Shown here piece after piece: positions 17,503 through 25,755 of a stretch of DNA of 29,414 nt (position 1 is the first letter of the stretch; each line of letters opens with the position of its first letter). The stretch comes from CALAED01 sp937891035. GTDB taxonomy: Bacteria; Actinomycetota; Actinomycetes; Streptosporangiales; Streptosporangiaceae. The stretch spans positions 1-29,414 of the forward strand of contig DASQSZ010000039.1 of assembly GCA_035642125.1 (NCBI GenBank), read 5' to 3'. The translations under genes were made by a program, and so were the position numbers. The notes under the pieces are model-generated. The model searched no databases and was not told the DNA's origin. It was given only the letters and a program-made list of their open reading frames with translations.

Positions 17503-17809
17503 GACGGGCTATTGTGCCGCCCCACGCCATCCTTCTCGCGTCAACGGTACGGCTGCGGGCACGCGGCTGGATGGCCCGTCCTCGCGCCGTGATGAGTCAC
17601 GTTCACGGGATTCACCAGCGCGACCTTCATCGCCCTTGCCAGGGCCGAGCGCGTGGGCACCCTAACCCTCCGGGTGAACAACGGTCAGATGTCCTTTGCC
17701 ACGACACTCACGTCGGCGACCTCGATCGACCGCATTGACGTGCGCGCACCCGAACCCCGTCCGGGGTTTCATGGGCGTCGAACGGCCGCACCCGCGGTGC
17801 CGGGCGCGG
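17503..17809. other. Intergenic region without a convincing gene
   Basis: 307 bases between two minus-strand genes. AACCCC (17753-17758) and GGGGTT (17763-17768) form a 6-bp stem with a 4-nt loop just beyond the DUF1963 gene end, a possible weak terminator. A stretch in the plus frame from 17596 has coding-like third positions but no start codon. Confidence 0.5.
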
Positions 17810-18688
17810 CTATGGGGTGGCCTGCAAGATGAGCCAGGAGCGGTCGAGGGCGCCGGACCGTACGTCGGCGGCACGTGCGGAGAAGTAGACACACCCCCGC
17901 TCACCCCAGCGCCAGCCGAGCCGGTCATCGGAGTCGAGTTGGAGAAGCAGCCGCCAGTCGGCCGCGGCGCCGGGCCGGGACCTTGGCTCGACGTCGACCT
18001 CGGCGGACGCCGGATCGGCGTCGAGCGGACTCATGGCGTTGAGCGGGTGGCCGGCGTCGAGCGGGTGGCCGGCGGCGGCCAGTGCGCAGTCGGGCCACAC
18101 CGCTCGCTGCACGACCACCGGCCAGCCGCCGGTCTGGTGGCGCGGCGCGTCACCCCAGGTGAATCGCGCCCACGAGGCGTACAGCTCCGGATAGGTCGCG
18201 GTGAAGCCGGCGGCGGCGGCGCCGATCGGCTCGAGCACCGGCTCATGCGGGCTCGGCAGGGAGACGAACGGACTGGCGCCGAGCCGTACCTCGGGAAGCG
18301 TCACGGGGCCGGCCGGGACGCGGGCGCCCGGCAACACTCGCCAGCCGGCGGTCTGCGTCGGGTCATCGCCCCACGGGCGCGGCAGCCCCGTCGCGTAGTA
18401 GAAGGCGGTGCTGCCCACGCCGGTCAGCTCGGGCAACCACCCCTCGCTCGCCAGCTCGCCGAAGTCGATGACGCCGACGAAGTCGAGCGGCCGATCGCCC
18501 CACATCGGCCATGGCGTGCCGGCCGGCAGCACTGGCGGGCCGCCCAGCCGGGATCGCGCCTCGGCCGGACCGCTTGAAAGCCGCAGTGCCGGGCGGGCCA
18601 GCGACATGATGGCATCGGTGACCGTCGCCGGGAAGAACGCCCGGAACATCGCACGCAATTGATCACACTGAGTGATGAACCAATCCAT
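17810..18688 (-). CDS. DUF1963/YwqG-family protein
   Basis: 292 residues. It has the YwqG-type layout: SRLGGPPVLPAGTPWPMWGDRPLDFVGVIDFGEL (46-79), the conserved HQTGGWP (184-190) and the C-terminal LLLQLDSDDRLGWRWGERGCVYF (247-269). Function of the family is not established. Residues 207-225 are an insert of three hexapeptide repeats (GHPLDA, GHPLNA, MSPLDA) encoded by an 18-bp tandem repeat, placed just before the last core strands, where it probably forms a surface loop. The SD is weak. It stands alone, 71 bp from the end of the DivIVA-motif gene on the same strand, so read-through from that operon is possible. Confidence 0.85.
   Translation of the reverse strand: MDWFITQCDQLRAMFRAFFPATVTDAIMSLARPALRLSSGPAEARSRLGGPPVLPAGTPWPMWGDRPLDFVGVIDFGELASEGWLPELTGVGSTAFYYATGLPRPWGDDPTQTAGWRVLPGARVPAGPVTLPEVRLGASPFVSLPSPHEPVLEPIGAAAAGFTATYPELYASWARFTWGDAPRHQTGGWPVVVQRAVWPDCALAAAGHPLDAGHPLNAMSPLDADPASAEVDVEPRSRPGAAADWRLLLQLDSDDRLGWRWGERGCVYFSARAADVRSGALDRSWLILQATP
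18017..18070 (+). repeat. 18-bp tandem repeat x3 inside the DUF1963 gene
   Basis: Three units at 18017-18034, 18035-18052 and 18053-18070. The last two differ by one base; the first has diverged at its end. They encode the hexapeptide repeat on the minus strand. Confidence 0.8.
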
Positions 18689-18759
18689 GGCCGGTCATCG
18701 TGCCGTACGGTCAGGCCCGTCGCCATGGGTTTCATGAACTGTGGAAAACCCCGCAGCGG

Positions 18760-19509
18760 TCAGCCCTTGCTCAGCCCGTCGAGCGCGGAGGCGAGCTGGT
18801 CGAGGAAGCGATCGACCTCGCGTTCGCCGTAGGCGGCGCCGAAACGCACCGTGCGGAACCTGCTCTCCCTGACGTCGCGGCCGCTTACGGGCGGCGCCTC
18901 GCCTTCCAGCCCGGCGACCACGCGGGCCAGGAAGGCGTCCACGTCGCGCTCGTCATAGCCCCGCCTGACCCGCACCACGCCGAATTGCGCGTTAGTGATC
19001 CACTCGACCAGCCAGTCGGCGCTGACCGGCGAGAAACGTGCCGGGGCGCGGGTCCGGGCGTGCCTGGCGCTGTAGCCGCCTACCTGCTCGTAAGCCTCCA
19101 GCTCGCGGATGCGCTCGCTGAGCAACTCGTCGACGATTCGGCGATCGTACCCACGCAGCTCCAGGCCGAAGCGGGCGGCCCGCGTCTGCTCGGCGGTGAC
19201 CGGCGGGCCGGTGAGCTCGGCCGTGCCAAGCGTTCCGGCGATGCCGGCGAGCACGGCATCGACCTGGGCACGACGATAGCCGCGCAGCCGCCGGGGGATG
19301 CGTGACACGGCCTTGCCGGCCTTGGCGCTCTTAGCGGGCTTAGCGGGCTTAGCGGGCTTCGACGCGTGCGCGCTCGTGGAAGCCCGCGCGGGGTCGGCTG
19401 CGTTCGCCGTGTCAGAGGTGCTCCGGCGCTTCGAATGCTTTGCGCGCTTCGCGCGCTTCGCTGCTTTTGTGGGCTGTTGAGCGTCTGCCGGCCTGTTCCT
19501 GGCTTTCAT
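18760..19509 (-). CDS. DivIVA-motif protein with histone-like Lys/Ala/Pro tail
   Basis: 249 residues. Residues 1-68 are strongly basic and disordered, with KAAKRAKRAKHSKRR and KPAKPAKPAKSAKAGKA; the latter comes from 9-bp tandem repeats. The rest contains four copies of the short DivIVA-domain signature GY-D-x(3)-VD-x(2)-L, at about 77-87, 120-130, 184-194 and 227-237. Such motifs occur in actinobacterial proteins of unknown role annotated as DivIVA-domain containing; full coiled coils as in Wag31/DivIVA are not evident. The basic tail suggests nucleic acid or acidic-surface binding. It starts 9 nt after the rlmN stop and so is the distal gene of the rpsB block; the SD (AGGA) is close to the ATG, which suggests coupled translation. 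Function unknown. Confidence 0.8.
   Translation of the reverse strand: MKARNRPADAQQPTKAAKRAKRAKHSKRRSTSDTANAADPARASTSAHASKPAKPAKPAKSAKAGKAVSRIPRRLRGYRRAQVDAVLAGIAGTLGTAELTGPPVTAEQTRAARFGLELRGYDRRIVDELLSERIRELEAYEQVGGYSARHARTRAPARFSPVSADWLVEWITNAQFGVVRVRRGYDERDVDAFLARVVAGLEGEAPPVSGRDVRESRFRTVRFGAAYGEREVDRFLDQLASALDGLSKG
19331..19357 (+). repeat. 9-bp tandem repeat x3 inside the DivIVA-motif gene
   Basis: TTAGCGGGC is repeated three times without gaps and encodes the Ala-Lys-Pro repeats of the tail on the minus strand. Confidence 0.8.
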
Positions 19510-19518
19510 TTCCTGATA

Positions 19519-20628
19519 TCAGCTCGTTGTCGCGTTCGTCCTGGTGGTGGCGGCGGCCAGCTGCCCACAGGCACCGTCGATCTCCCGGCCGCGAGTATCA
19601 CGTACCGTCACCGGCACGCCGTACGCCGCCAGTCGCCGGGCGAACTCGCGCTCGTCCGCCGGCCGAGACGCGGTCCATTTCGACCCTGGCGTCGGATTCA
19701 ACGGAATCAGATTGACGTGGACGAGATGGCCCTTCAAGAGCCGGCCGAGCAGGTCGGCCCGCCAAGCCTGGTCGTTGATGTCCCTGATCAGCGCGTACTC
19801 GATGGAAACGCGCCGCGTAGTCGTGCGCGCGAACGCCCACGCCGCCTCGAGTACCTCGCCGACCTTCCAGCGGGTGTTGACCGGTACGAGCTCGTCCCGC
19901 AGATCGTCGTCCGGTGCGTGCAGCGACACGGCCAGGCGCACCTGGAGGCCTTCAGCCGCGAGCTTCTCGATCGCCGGGACGAGGCCGACGGTCGACACCG
20001 TGACGGAGCGCTGTGAGATGCCGAGCCCCGCCGGGCCGGGTTCGACGATGCGCCTGACGGCACCGATCACGGCCGTGTAGTTGGCCAGGGGTTCTCCCAT
20101 GCCCATGAAGACGACGTTGCTCACGCGCGGCCGCAACCCCGCGCGCATGAGGGCGCGGGCGCCGGCGACGACCTGTTCGACGATCTCGGCGGCCGACAGA
20201 TTGCGGGTGAGCCCCGCCTGTCCCGTCGCGCAGAACGGGCAGTTCATGCCGCAGCCGGCCTGTGAGGACACGCACATCGTCACGCGGTCCGGGTACCGCA
20301 TCAGCACGGACTCGATGAACGTGCCGTCGAACGCCTTCCACAGCGTCTTGCGCGTCATCCCGTCGTCGCACGACAGCTCCCGTACGGGGGTGAGCAAGGG
20401 CGGCAGCAACTCGGCGACCAGCCGGTCGCGTACCGCCGCCGGCAGGTCGGTCATGGCCGCCGGATCGTCCTCAAGGCGCTGGAAGTAGTGCCGGGACAGC
20501 TGATCGGCGCGGAACGGCCGCTCGCCGAGCGCGACGACGGCGTCGCGCCGCTCGGCCGCGGTCAGATCGGCCAGGTGGCGCGGCGGCTTCGCGCGGCGCG
20601 GTGCCGCGAAGGTCAGCTGAACAGGCAT
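19519..20628 (-). CDS. rlmN: 23S rRNA (adenine2503-C2)/tRNA methyltransferase
   Basis: 369 residues from ATG 20628; the longer frame to 20688 would overlap the cdsA gene and lacks family resemblance. Radical-SAM cluster ligands are C126, C130 and C133 in SQAGCGMNCPFCATG. VVFMGMGEPLANY is the SAM-binding GxGEP region. C354 in REIDGACGQL is the methyl-accepting/resolving cysteine, with the second catalytic cysteine in the same fold. It methylates A2503 of 23S rRNA and A37 of some tRNAs. It follows cdsA by 31 nt and has no strong SD, and is followed by the DivIVA-motif gene after 9 nt, all consistent with one operon. Confidence 0.97.
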   Translation of the reverse strand: MPVQLTFAAPRRAKPPRHLADLTAAERRDAVVALGERPFRADQLSRHYFQRLEDDPAAMTDLPAAVRDRLVAELLPPLLTPVRELSCDDGMTRKTLWKAFDGTFIESVLMRYPDRVTMCVSSQAGCGMNCPFCATGQAGLTRNLSAAEIVEQVVAGARALMRAGLRPRVSNVVFMGMGEPLANYTAVIGAVRRIVEPGPAGLGISQRSVTVSTVGLVPAIEKLAAEGLQVRLAVSLHAPDDDLRDELVPVNTRWKVGEVLEAAWAFARTTTRRVSIEYALIRDINDQAWRADLLGRLLKGHLVHVNLIPLNPTPGSKWTASRPADEREFARRLAAYGVPVTVRDTRGREIDGACGQLAAATTRTNATTS

Positions 20629-20659
20629 GATCGTGGAAGTCTTTGTCGGGGGTCGGGGT

Positions 20660-21895
20660 CTAGGTGGGAACGAAGATCTGCAGGCCAAGCCAGACGACGG
20701 GGGCCGTCACGAGCAGAGAGTCGAGGCGATCGAGGACGCCGCCGTGCTCGGGGAGCAGCCGGCCCATGTCCTTGACGCCGAGATCGCGCTTGATCATGGA
20801 CTCGATCAGGTCGCCCAGCGTCGCACTGCACGCGACGGCGGCGCCGAGGACGAGGCCCTGCCAAAGATGGCCGTTCAGCAACAGCGGCAGCAGCAGCGCT
20901 CCGATCGCCATGCAGGTGAGGGCCGATCCGGCCAACCCCTCCCAGGTCTTCTTCGGGCTGATGCTGGGGGCGAGTTGATGCCGGCCGAGGAATGCCCCGG
21001 CGAAGAAGCCGCCGATGTCGCTGCTGACGGTGATCGCCATGAACGTGATCACGCGATCAGCGCCGTCCGCCGATGCCAGAAGCAAAACGGCGAACCCGGC
21101 CAGGAACGGGACGTACACGACCGCGAGCACGCCCGCCATCGTGTCCTGGACGTAGCGGCGGGCGCCGGCGGGCATCCGCCAGATGAGGACAAACAGCACG
21201 GTCAGGCTGAAGGCCGCCAGGAGCCCGCGTGGCCCCGAGGTGTAGGAGACGATCAGCATCGCCAGCCCGCCCGCCGCGACCGGTACGAACGGCACCTTGA
21301 TGCCGCGCCCGTTCAGCGCCACGCTCAGCTCGCGGATGGCGATGCCGAGGAACACCGCTATGACCCCGACGAACACCCATTTGACGAGGTAGACGCTGAG
21401 TAGCACAACCGCGCCGAGGGCGAGGCCGACGCCGATCGCGATGGGCAGGTTGCGGCCGGGACCGCGCTTGCCCCTGGTCTTCTCGGGTTTGCCGGTTTTG
21501 TTGGCCTTGCCGGTCTTGCCGCCGGCTCTGTCGGCGTCCGCGGCTTGGGGATCACGGGGATCGCTCGCGGGACCCTTCGTGGTGCCCGTCGCGCCAGCCC
21601 CGGGATGGTCGGCGTCCGGCTGAGCGGCCTCCGGCCGGTCGGCGGCGGGCTGACCGGCGTCCGGCTGACCGTCATCCGGACGCTCGGCGTTCGGGAGGTC
21701 GGCGTTCGGGAGGTCGGCGTTCGGAAAGTCGGCGTTCGGACTATTGGTCGCGGGGTGACCGGCGTCGGACCGACCGGCATCTGTCCGGTCGGCGGCCGGC
21801 CGGCCGGCATCGTGTGAGTCGGCCGTGGGAAGGCGTTCGTCGGTCTCCCCGCGAGACGCCGGCGTCTCCCACCCCGGACGCTGCTCCAGTTCCAT
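20660..21895 (-). CDS. cdsA: Phosphatidate cytidylyltransferase (CDP-diglyceride synthase) with long disordered N-terminus
   Basis: 411 residues. The catalytic membrane domain starts at about residue 150 with eight or so membrane segments and ends with the family signature IESMIKRDLGVKDMGRLLPEHGGVLDRLDS, which holds the Mg2+-binding acidic residues. It converts phosphatidate and CTP to CDP-diacylglycerol in the membrane. Residues 1-148 are a charged, disordered region rich in Asp, Ala, Pro and Lys, including NADFPNADLPNADLPNAE from a 15-bp tandem repeat, and a Lys-rich stretch just before the membrane. Many relatives have shorter extensions. The ATG at 21895 overlaps the frr stop by one base (TGATG); a TTG at 21898 is the alternative. 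Confidence 0.95.
   Translation of the reverse strand: MELEQRPGWETPASRGETDERLPTADSHDAGRPAADRTDAGRSDAGHPATNSPNADFPNADLPNADLPNAERPDDGQPDAGQPAADRPEAAQPDADHPGAGATGTTKGPASDPRDPQAADADRAGGKTGKANKTGKPEKTRGKRGPGRNLPIAIGVGLALGAVVLLSVYLVKWVFVGVIAVFLGIAIRELSVALNGRGIKVPFVPVAAGGLAMLIVSYTSGPRGLLAAFSLTVLFVLIWRMPAGARRYVQDTMAGVLAVVYVPFLAGFAVLLLASADGADRVITFMAITVSSDIGGFFAGAFLGRHQLAPSISPKKTWEGLAGSALTCMAIGALLLPLLLNGHLWQGLVLGAAVACSATLGDLIESMIKRDLGVKDMGRLLPEHGGVLDRLDSLLVTAPVVWLGLQIFVPT
21685..21740 (+). repeat. 15-bp tandem repeat inside cdsA
   Basis: CGGCGTTCGGGAGGT occurs at 21685-21699 and 21700-21714; 21715-21729 differs by two bases and a fourth, partial unit starts at 21730. It encodes the Pro-Asn-Ala-Asp-Leu type repeat of the N-terminal region. 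Confidence 0.85.
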
Positions 21896-22452
21896 CAAAC
21901 CTCGAGCAACTCGGCCCTCTTGTGTTCGAGGAGCTCGTCGATCTTGGCGACGTACTTGTGCGTCACGTCTTCGAGCTCCTTTTCGGCCCGCCGTACCTCG
22001 TCCTCGCCCGCGTCGCCGCCCTTGACCAGCTTGTCGAGCGCGTCCTTGGCATGCCGCCGGATGTTGCGGATCGAGATCCTGCTGTCCTCGGCCTTCGCGC
22101 CGGCGACCTTGATGTACTCCCGGCGCCGCTCTTCCGACAGATCCGGGAAGACCACGCGGATGACGTTGCCGTCGTTGCTGGGGTTGACGCCGAGATCGCT
22201 GTCTCTGATCGCCTTTTCGACGGCCGACATCGACGACTTGTCGAACACCTGGACGATCACCATCCGGGGCTCGGGCAAAGAGAACGACGCCAGCTGGTTG
22301 ATGGGCGTCGGCGTGCCGTAATACTCCGCGGTGATCTTGTTGAACATGGCGGGAGTCACCCGACCGGTACGGATGCCGGCGAAGTCGTCCTTGGCGACCG
22401 CGACCGCCTTCTCCATTTTCTCCTCGGCCTCGAGGAGGATCTCGTCGATCAC
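21895..22452 (-). CDS. frr: Ribosome recycling factor
   Basis: 185 residues, the normal size. The start is GTG at 22452 with an AGGAG SD 7 nt upstream (GTG ATC GAC). Conserved segments: AGIRTGRVTPAMFNKITAEYYGTPTPINQLASFSLPEPR in the helix/beta boundary, VIRVVFPDLSEERRREYIKVA, and the C-terminal three-helix bundle ending VAKIDELLEHKRAELLEV. With EF-G it splits post-termination ribosomes. It is followed by cdsA with a one-base overlap and preceded by pyrH at 117 bp. Confidence 0.97.
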   Translation of the reverse strand: MIDEILLEAEEKMEKAVAVAKDDFAGIRTGRVTPAMFNKITAEYYGTPTPINQLASFSLPEPRMVIVQVFDKSSMSAVEKAIRDSDLGVNPSNDGNVIRVVFPDLSEERRREYIKVAGAKAEDSRISIRNIRRHAKDALDKLVKGGDAGEDEVRRAEKELEDVTHKYVAKIDELLEHKRAELLEV

Positions 22453-22569
22453 TTCGGCTCCTGTCGCGTTGATTCCGGCCCCTGTCCGAGGCCCGCCCCC
22501 AAGTTCATTGTGCCGTCATGTCCGGCTGCGTCGGCGCGATGCGGCGCGGTTGGACCATCCTGATTTCGT

Positions 22570-23355
22570 TCAGCCGTCCGGCGGGCTGACCAGCGTGCCG
22601 ATTTTCTCACCTCGTACGGCCCGGGTGATATTGCCCTGGGCCATAAGGTCGAAGACCACGATGGGCAGGCCATTGTCCATGCACAGGCTGATCGCCGTGG
22701 CGTCCATGACCTTAAGGCCCCTGCTGAGAACCTCGACATAGTCGAGGCGATCGAAGCGGACGGCATCGGGGTTGCGTCGCGGGTCCGCGTCGTACACACC
22801 GTCGACCTTGGTGCCCTTCAGCACCGCGTCCGCGCCGATCTCGAGAGCGCGCTGCGCGGCGCAGGTATCGGTGGAAAAGAAGGGCTGGCCGAGGCCGGCG
22901 CCGAAGATGACCACGCGCCCCTTTTCCAGGTGGCGGATCGCCCGCCGCGGGATGTAGGGCTCGGCGACCTGTCCCATGGTGATCGCGGTCTGCACCCGCG
23001 TATCGAGCCCGAGTTTCTCGCAGAAATCCTGCAGCGCCAGGCAGTTGATGACGGTGCCGAGCATGCCCATGTAGTCGCCGCGCGCGCGGTCGATGCCGCG
23101 CTCGGACAACTGGGCGCCGCGGAACATGTTGCCGCCGCCGACGACCACCGCGACCTGGACGCCGTCGCTGACGGCCTCGGCGATCGCCTTGGCGATGTGC
23201 TGGACGACGCCCGGGTCGATGCCGAGCGGCTCGCTGCCCGAGAACGCCTCACCCGACAGCTTCAAAACGACACGCCGCCAGCCGTGGGAGTGCTCGGACG
23301 ACGATGCCCACGACGATGAGGCCGCCGTCGTGTCAGTCGGTGTCATGTCCTGCAC
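22570..23355 (-). CDS. pyrH: UMP kinase
   Basis: 261 residues from GTG 23355, chosen because GAGGAGG lies 8 nt upstream; an ATG at 23346 is three codons further and worse placed. It belongs to the amino acid kinase fold: VVLKLSGEAFSG, VVVGGGNMFRG, YMGMLGTVINCLALQDFCEK, FGAGLGQPFFSTDTCAAQRA, and GTKVDGVYDADPRRNPDAV. It phosphorylates UMP to UDP in pyrimidine synthesis. The first ~25 residues are Ser/Thr-rich and probably disordered. It sits 74 bp after tsf and 117 bp before frr in the standard order. Confidence 0.97.
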   Translation of the reverse strand: MQDMTPTDTTAASSSWASSSEHSHGWRRVVLKLSGEAFSGSEPLGIDPGVVQHIAKAIAEAVSDGVQVAVVVGGGNMFRGAQLSERGIDRARGDYMGMLGTVINCLALQDFCEKLGLDTRVQTAITMGQVAEPYIPRRAIRHLEKGRVVIFGAGLGQPFFSTDTCAAQRALEIGADAVLKGTKVDGVYDADPRRNPDAVRFDRLDYVEVLSRGLKVMDATAISLCMDNGLPIVVFDLMAQGNITRAVRGEKIGTLVSPPDG

Positions 23356-23429
23356 GTCGGCGGCCTCCTCGGTATTGCTGCTGCTGAGCTTGTCGCTACT
23401 GGCTTTACACGTCTCCAGAATTACCAGTC

Positions 23430-24266
23430 CTACGCCTGACCGACCTTGAAGCGGGCGAACCGGCGTACGGTCACCCCCGCCTCCTGGAGAACTTTGGCGA
23501 TCGTCTTCTTGTTGTCCTTGACGAACGCCTGTTCGAGTAGCACGAAATCCTTGAAGTAGGCGTTGACCCTGCCTTCGACGATTTTTGGAATCGCCTTTTC
23601 CGGCTTGCCCTCGTCGCGAGTGATCTGCTCGGCCAGCGCCCGCTCCTTCTCGATCGCCTCGGCGGGCACGTCGTCACGGGCGAGGTACTTCGGCGCCATG
23701 GCCGCGACCTGCTGCGCGATGTCCTTGCCGACCTCGGGATTTTCGGCGTCGAACTCGACAAGCACGCCGGTTGTCGGCGGCAGTTGCGGGTCGGACTTGT
23801 GCAGGTAGCTGGCGACATAGCCGCCCGTGAAGTGGGCGAAGTTGCGCAGCTCAAGCTTCTCGCCGAGCTTGGCGCTGTTCGCCTCGATCAGCGCCTGTAC
23901 GGTCGTACCCGGCTCGATCTCAGCACCGAGCAAGGCGCCCGCGTCGCCCGCGTCGCCCGTGGCCGCGAACTCGGCGATCCTGTTCGCCAGCGCGATGAAC
24001 TGTTCGTTCTTGGCGACGAAGTCGGTCTCGCAGTTGAGCTCGAGCAGCACGGCGTTGCCGGTGCCGGCGAAGTGCGTCGCCACCAGGCCGTTGCCCGCCG
24101 TACGCTGGGCCCGCTTGCCGACGTCCTTCGCGCCCTTGAGGCGCAGGAGTTCGACGGCCCGGTCGAAGTCGCCGCCGGCCTCGGTAAGCGCATTCTTACA
24201 GTCCATCATCCCGGAGCCGGTCAGCTCGCGGAGCCGCTTGACGTCAGCGGCGGTGAAGTTCGCCAT
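23430..24266 (-). CDS. tsf: Elongation factor Ts
   Basis: 278 residues. The N-terminal UBA-like domain MANFTAADVKRLRELTGSGMMDCKNAL is followed by the EF-Tu-contacting core with ELNCETDFVAKNEQF. The C-terminal part (VEGRVNAYFKDFVLLEQAFVKDNKKTIAKVL) is complete. It is the nucleotide exchange factor of EF-Tu. It lies 167 bp after rpsB; GGAGAG is 13 nt before the ATG, a loose SD. Confidence 0.98.
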   Translation of the reverse strand: MANFTAADVKRLRELTGSGMMDCKNALTEAGGDFDRAVELLRLKGAKDVGKRAQRTAGNGLVATHFAGTGNAVLLELNCETDFVAKNEQFIALANRIAEFAATGDAGDAGALLGAEIEPGTTVQALIEANSAKLGEKLELRNFAHFTGGYVASYLHKSDPQLPPTTGVLVEFDAENPEVGKDIAQQVAAMAPKYLARDDVPAEAIEKERALAEQITRDEGKPEKAIPKIVEGRVNAYFKDFVLLEQAFVKDNKKTIAKVLQEAGVTVRRFARFKVGQA

Positions 24267-24433
24267 TATTTCGGTTTCTCTCCAGTCTGCGGTCGCGTCC
24301 TACGGTCGCGCGACGCAAGGTCGGCGCTCGTCAGCCCCGATCGACCCCGAGATGGTGTCGTTGGTCATCAGGTCCGTCATAGCCTGCCCCTGGTCGGCGC
24401 GTCACCAGCTCTCGTCGGCTCTCGTGGGCCTCG

Positions 24434-25465
24434 TCAGCTCTCGGCGGCCTGGTCCCCGCCGGCCGGCGCACCGGCCGCCTGCTCGGCGCCCTGCTCGGCA
24501 GCCTGGTCACCGGCCACGGCGTCGGCGACGGTCTGCGCGGCCTCAGCGGCCTGAGTCGTCTCGGCCGTTGTCGCATCGGCCGTGGCGGTCGCCGTGTCCG
24601 TGTCCGTGTCTGTGGCCGTGTCTGTGGCCGTGTCTGTGGCCGTGGCCTGCTGTACCGCTCCGATCCCCGCGTCGGTGCCCTTGTCGCGCTCGAGCAGCTC
24701 GCGCTCCCACTCGGCGAGCGGCTCTTCGACGCCGGCCTCGCGGGGCTTCTCGTCGCCCGAGGTTGCGGCACCGGCCCGAGCGATCAGGCCGTCGGCGACG
24801 GCGTCGGCCACCACCCGCGTCAGCACGCTGACGCTCCGGATCGCGTCGTCGTTGCCGGGGATCGGGTAGTCAACCTCGTCCGGGTCGCAGTTGGTGTCGA
24901 GGATGGCCACCACCGGGATGCCAAGCTTGCGCGCCTCGTTGACGGCGATGTGCTCCTTTTTGGTGTCCACGATCCACACCGCGCTGGGCACCTTGGCCAT
25001 GTCGCGGATGCCGCCGAGAGTGCGCTCCAGCTTGTCCTTCTCGCGCTTGCGCATCAGCAGCTCCTTTTTGGTCATGCCGGAGCCCGCGACATCGTCGTAG
25101 TTGAGCTCCTCGAGCTCCTTCAGCCGCGTGAGGCGCTTGTGGACGGTGGAGAAGTTGGTGAGCATCCCGCCCAGCCAGCGCTGGTTGACGTACGGCATAC
25201 CGACGCGCCGCGCCTGCTCGGCGATGGCCTCCTGCCCCTGCTTCTTAGTGCCGACGAACAGGATCGAGCCGCCATGCGCGACGGTCTCCTTGATGAACTC
25301 GTAGGCACGATCGATGTGCGACAGCGACTGCTGGAGATCGATGATGTAGATGCCGTTGCGCTCGGTGAGGATGAAGCGCTTCATCTTGGGGTTCCACCGG
25401 CGCGTCTGGTGACCGAAGTGGACTCCGCTTTCGAGCAGCTGCCGCATGGTGACGACGGGTGCCAT
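24434..25465 (-). CDS. rpsB: 30S ribosomal protein S2 with long acidic Thr/Ala/Asp C-terminal tail
   Basis: 343 residues. The S2 core occupies about 1-232: LLESGVHFGHQTRRWNPKM, LFVGTKKQGQEAIAEQA, VNQRWLGGMLTNFSTV, VWIVDTKKEHIAVNEARKLGIPVVAILDTNCDPD. After residue ~235 there is a ~110-residue low-complexity acidic tail, in part encoded by three exact copies of a 12-bp unit (24606-24641). Actinobacterial S2 proteins often have acidic tails, but this one is long. ATG 25465 has an AGGAG SD. It is the first gene of the rpsB-tsf-pyrH-frr-cdsA-rlmN block, with a structured leader at 25537-25576. Confidence 0.97.
   Translation of the reverse strand: MAPVVTMRQLLESGVHFGHQTRRWNPKMKRFILTERNGIYIIDLQQSLSHIDRAYEFIKETVAHGGSILFVGTKKQGQEAIAEQARRVGMPYVNQRWLGGMLTNFSTVHKRLTRLKELEELNYDDVAGSGMTKKELLMRKREKDKLERTLGGIRDMAKVPSAVWIVDTKKEHIAVNEARKLGIPVVAILDTNCDPDEVDYPIPGNDDAIRSVSVLTRVVADAVADGLIARAGAATSGDEKPREAGVEEPLAEWERELLERDKGTDAGIGAVQQATATDTATDTATDTDTDTATATADATTAETTQAAEAAQTVADAVAGDQAAEQGAEQAAGAPAGGDQAAES
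24606..24641 (+). repeat. 12-bp tandem repeat x3 inside rpsB
   Basis: GTGTCTGTGGCC is repeated three times exactly, flanked by related 6-bp units, and encodes Thr/Asp/Ala repeats of the S2 tail on the minus strand. Confidence 0.85.
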
Positions 25466-25536
25466 GCCCGTGGTTCTCCTGTCTGGCCCGGTTGCCCTTT
25501 GGGCCTCGTTTCGGTTGTTGTCTGCGCCCGGACAGA

Positions 25537-25576
25537 CCCCGCCGCGGCTTCAGCCACGGACCGAGGGGTTTGCCCC
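25537..25576 (-). promoter_or_regulatory. Structured rpsB leader with two exclusive hairpins
   Basis: In the minus-strand RNA, GGGG (25576-25573) can pair with CCCC (25568-25565) around a short CAAA loop, or the same CCCC can pair with GGGG (25540-25537), closing a hairpin whose upper stem is seven pairs (25559-25553 with 25548-25542, one G-U pair) and a four-base loop. It ends about 70 nt before the rpsB ATG, a usual place for ribosomal-protein autoregulation. The transcription start was not identified. Confidence 0.35.
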
Positions 25577-25755
25577 GTCAACCCTGCGGTGCTGTGCGGG
25601 TCGGCGGCCGGCGGGCGCGTGAATTCGGTCGTCATGACCGTCACGGCAAGTCTATGGGAAGATCCCGCCCGCCGTGGAATCCGCACGCCCCCGTCGTTAT
25701 CCACAGTTCGCGTGGGCTCTGGCGGCGGCCGCGACGGGTCGGCAGTCTCACGGGC

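Noticed and set aside
17596..17829. Plus-strand coding-like stretch between the HIT and DUF1963 genes
   Set aside because: It starts right after two TGA codons without a start codon or SD, and the translated beta-like segment matches no family I know. It could be a gene remnant, but this cannot be supported.
21685..21740. Regular repeats resembling a CRISPR array
   Set aside because: The repeats are contiguous 15-bp units without spacers, in frame inside cdsA, and no cas genes are present.
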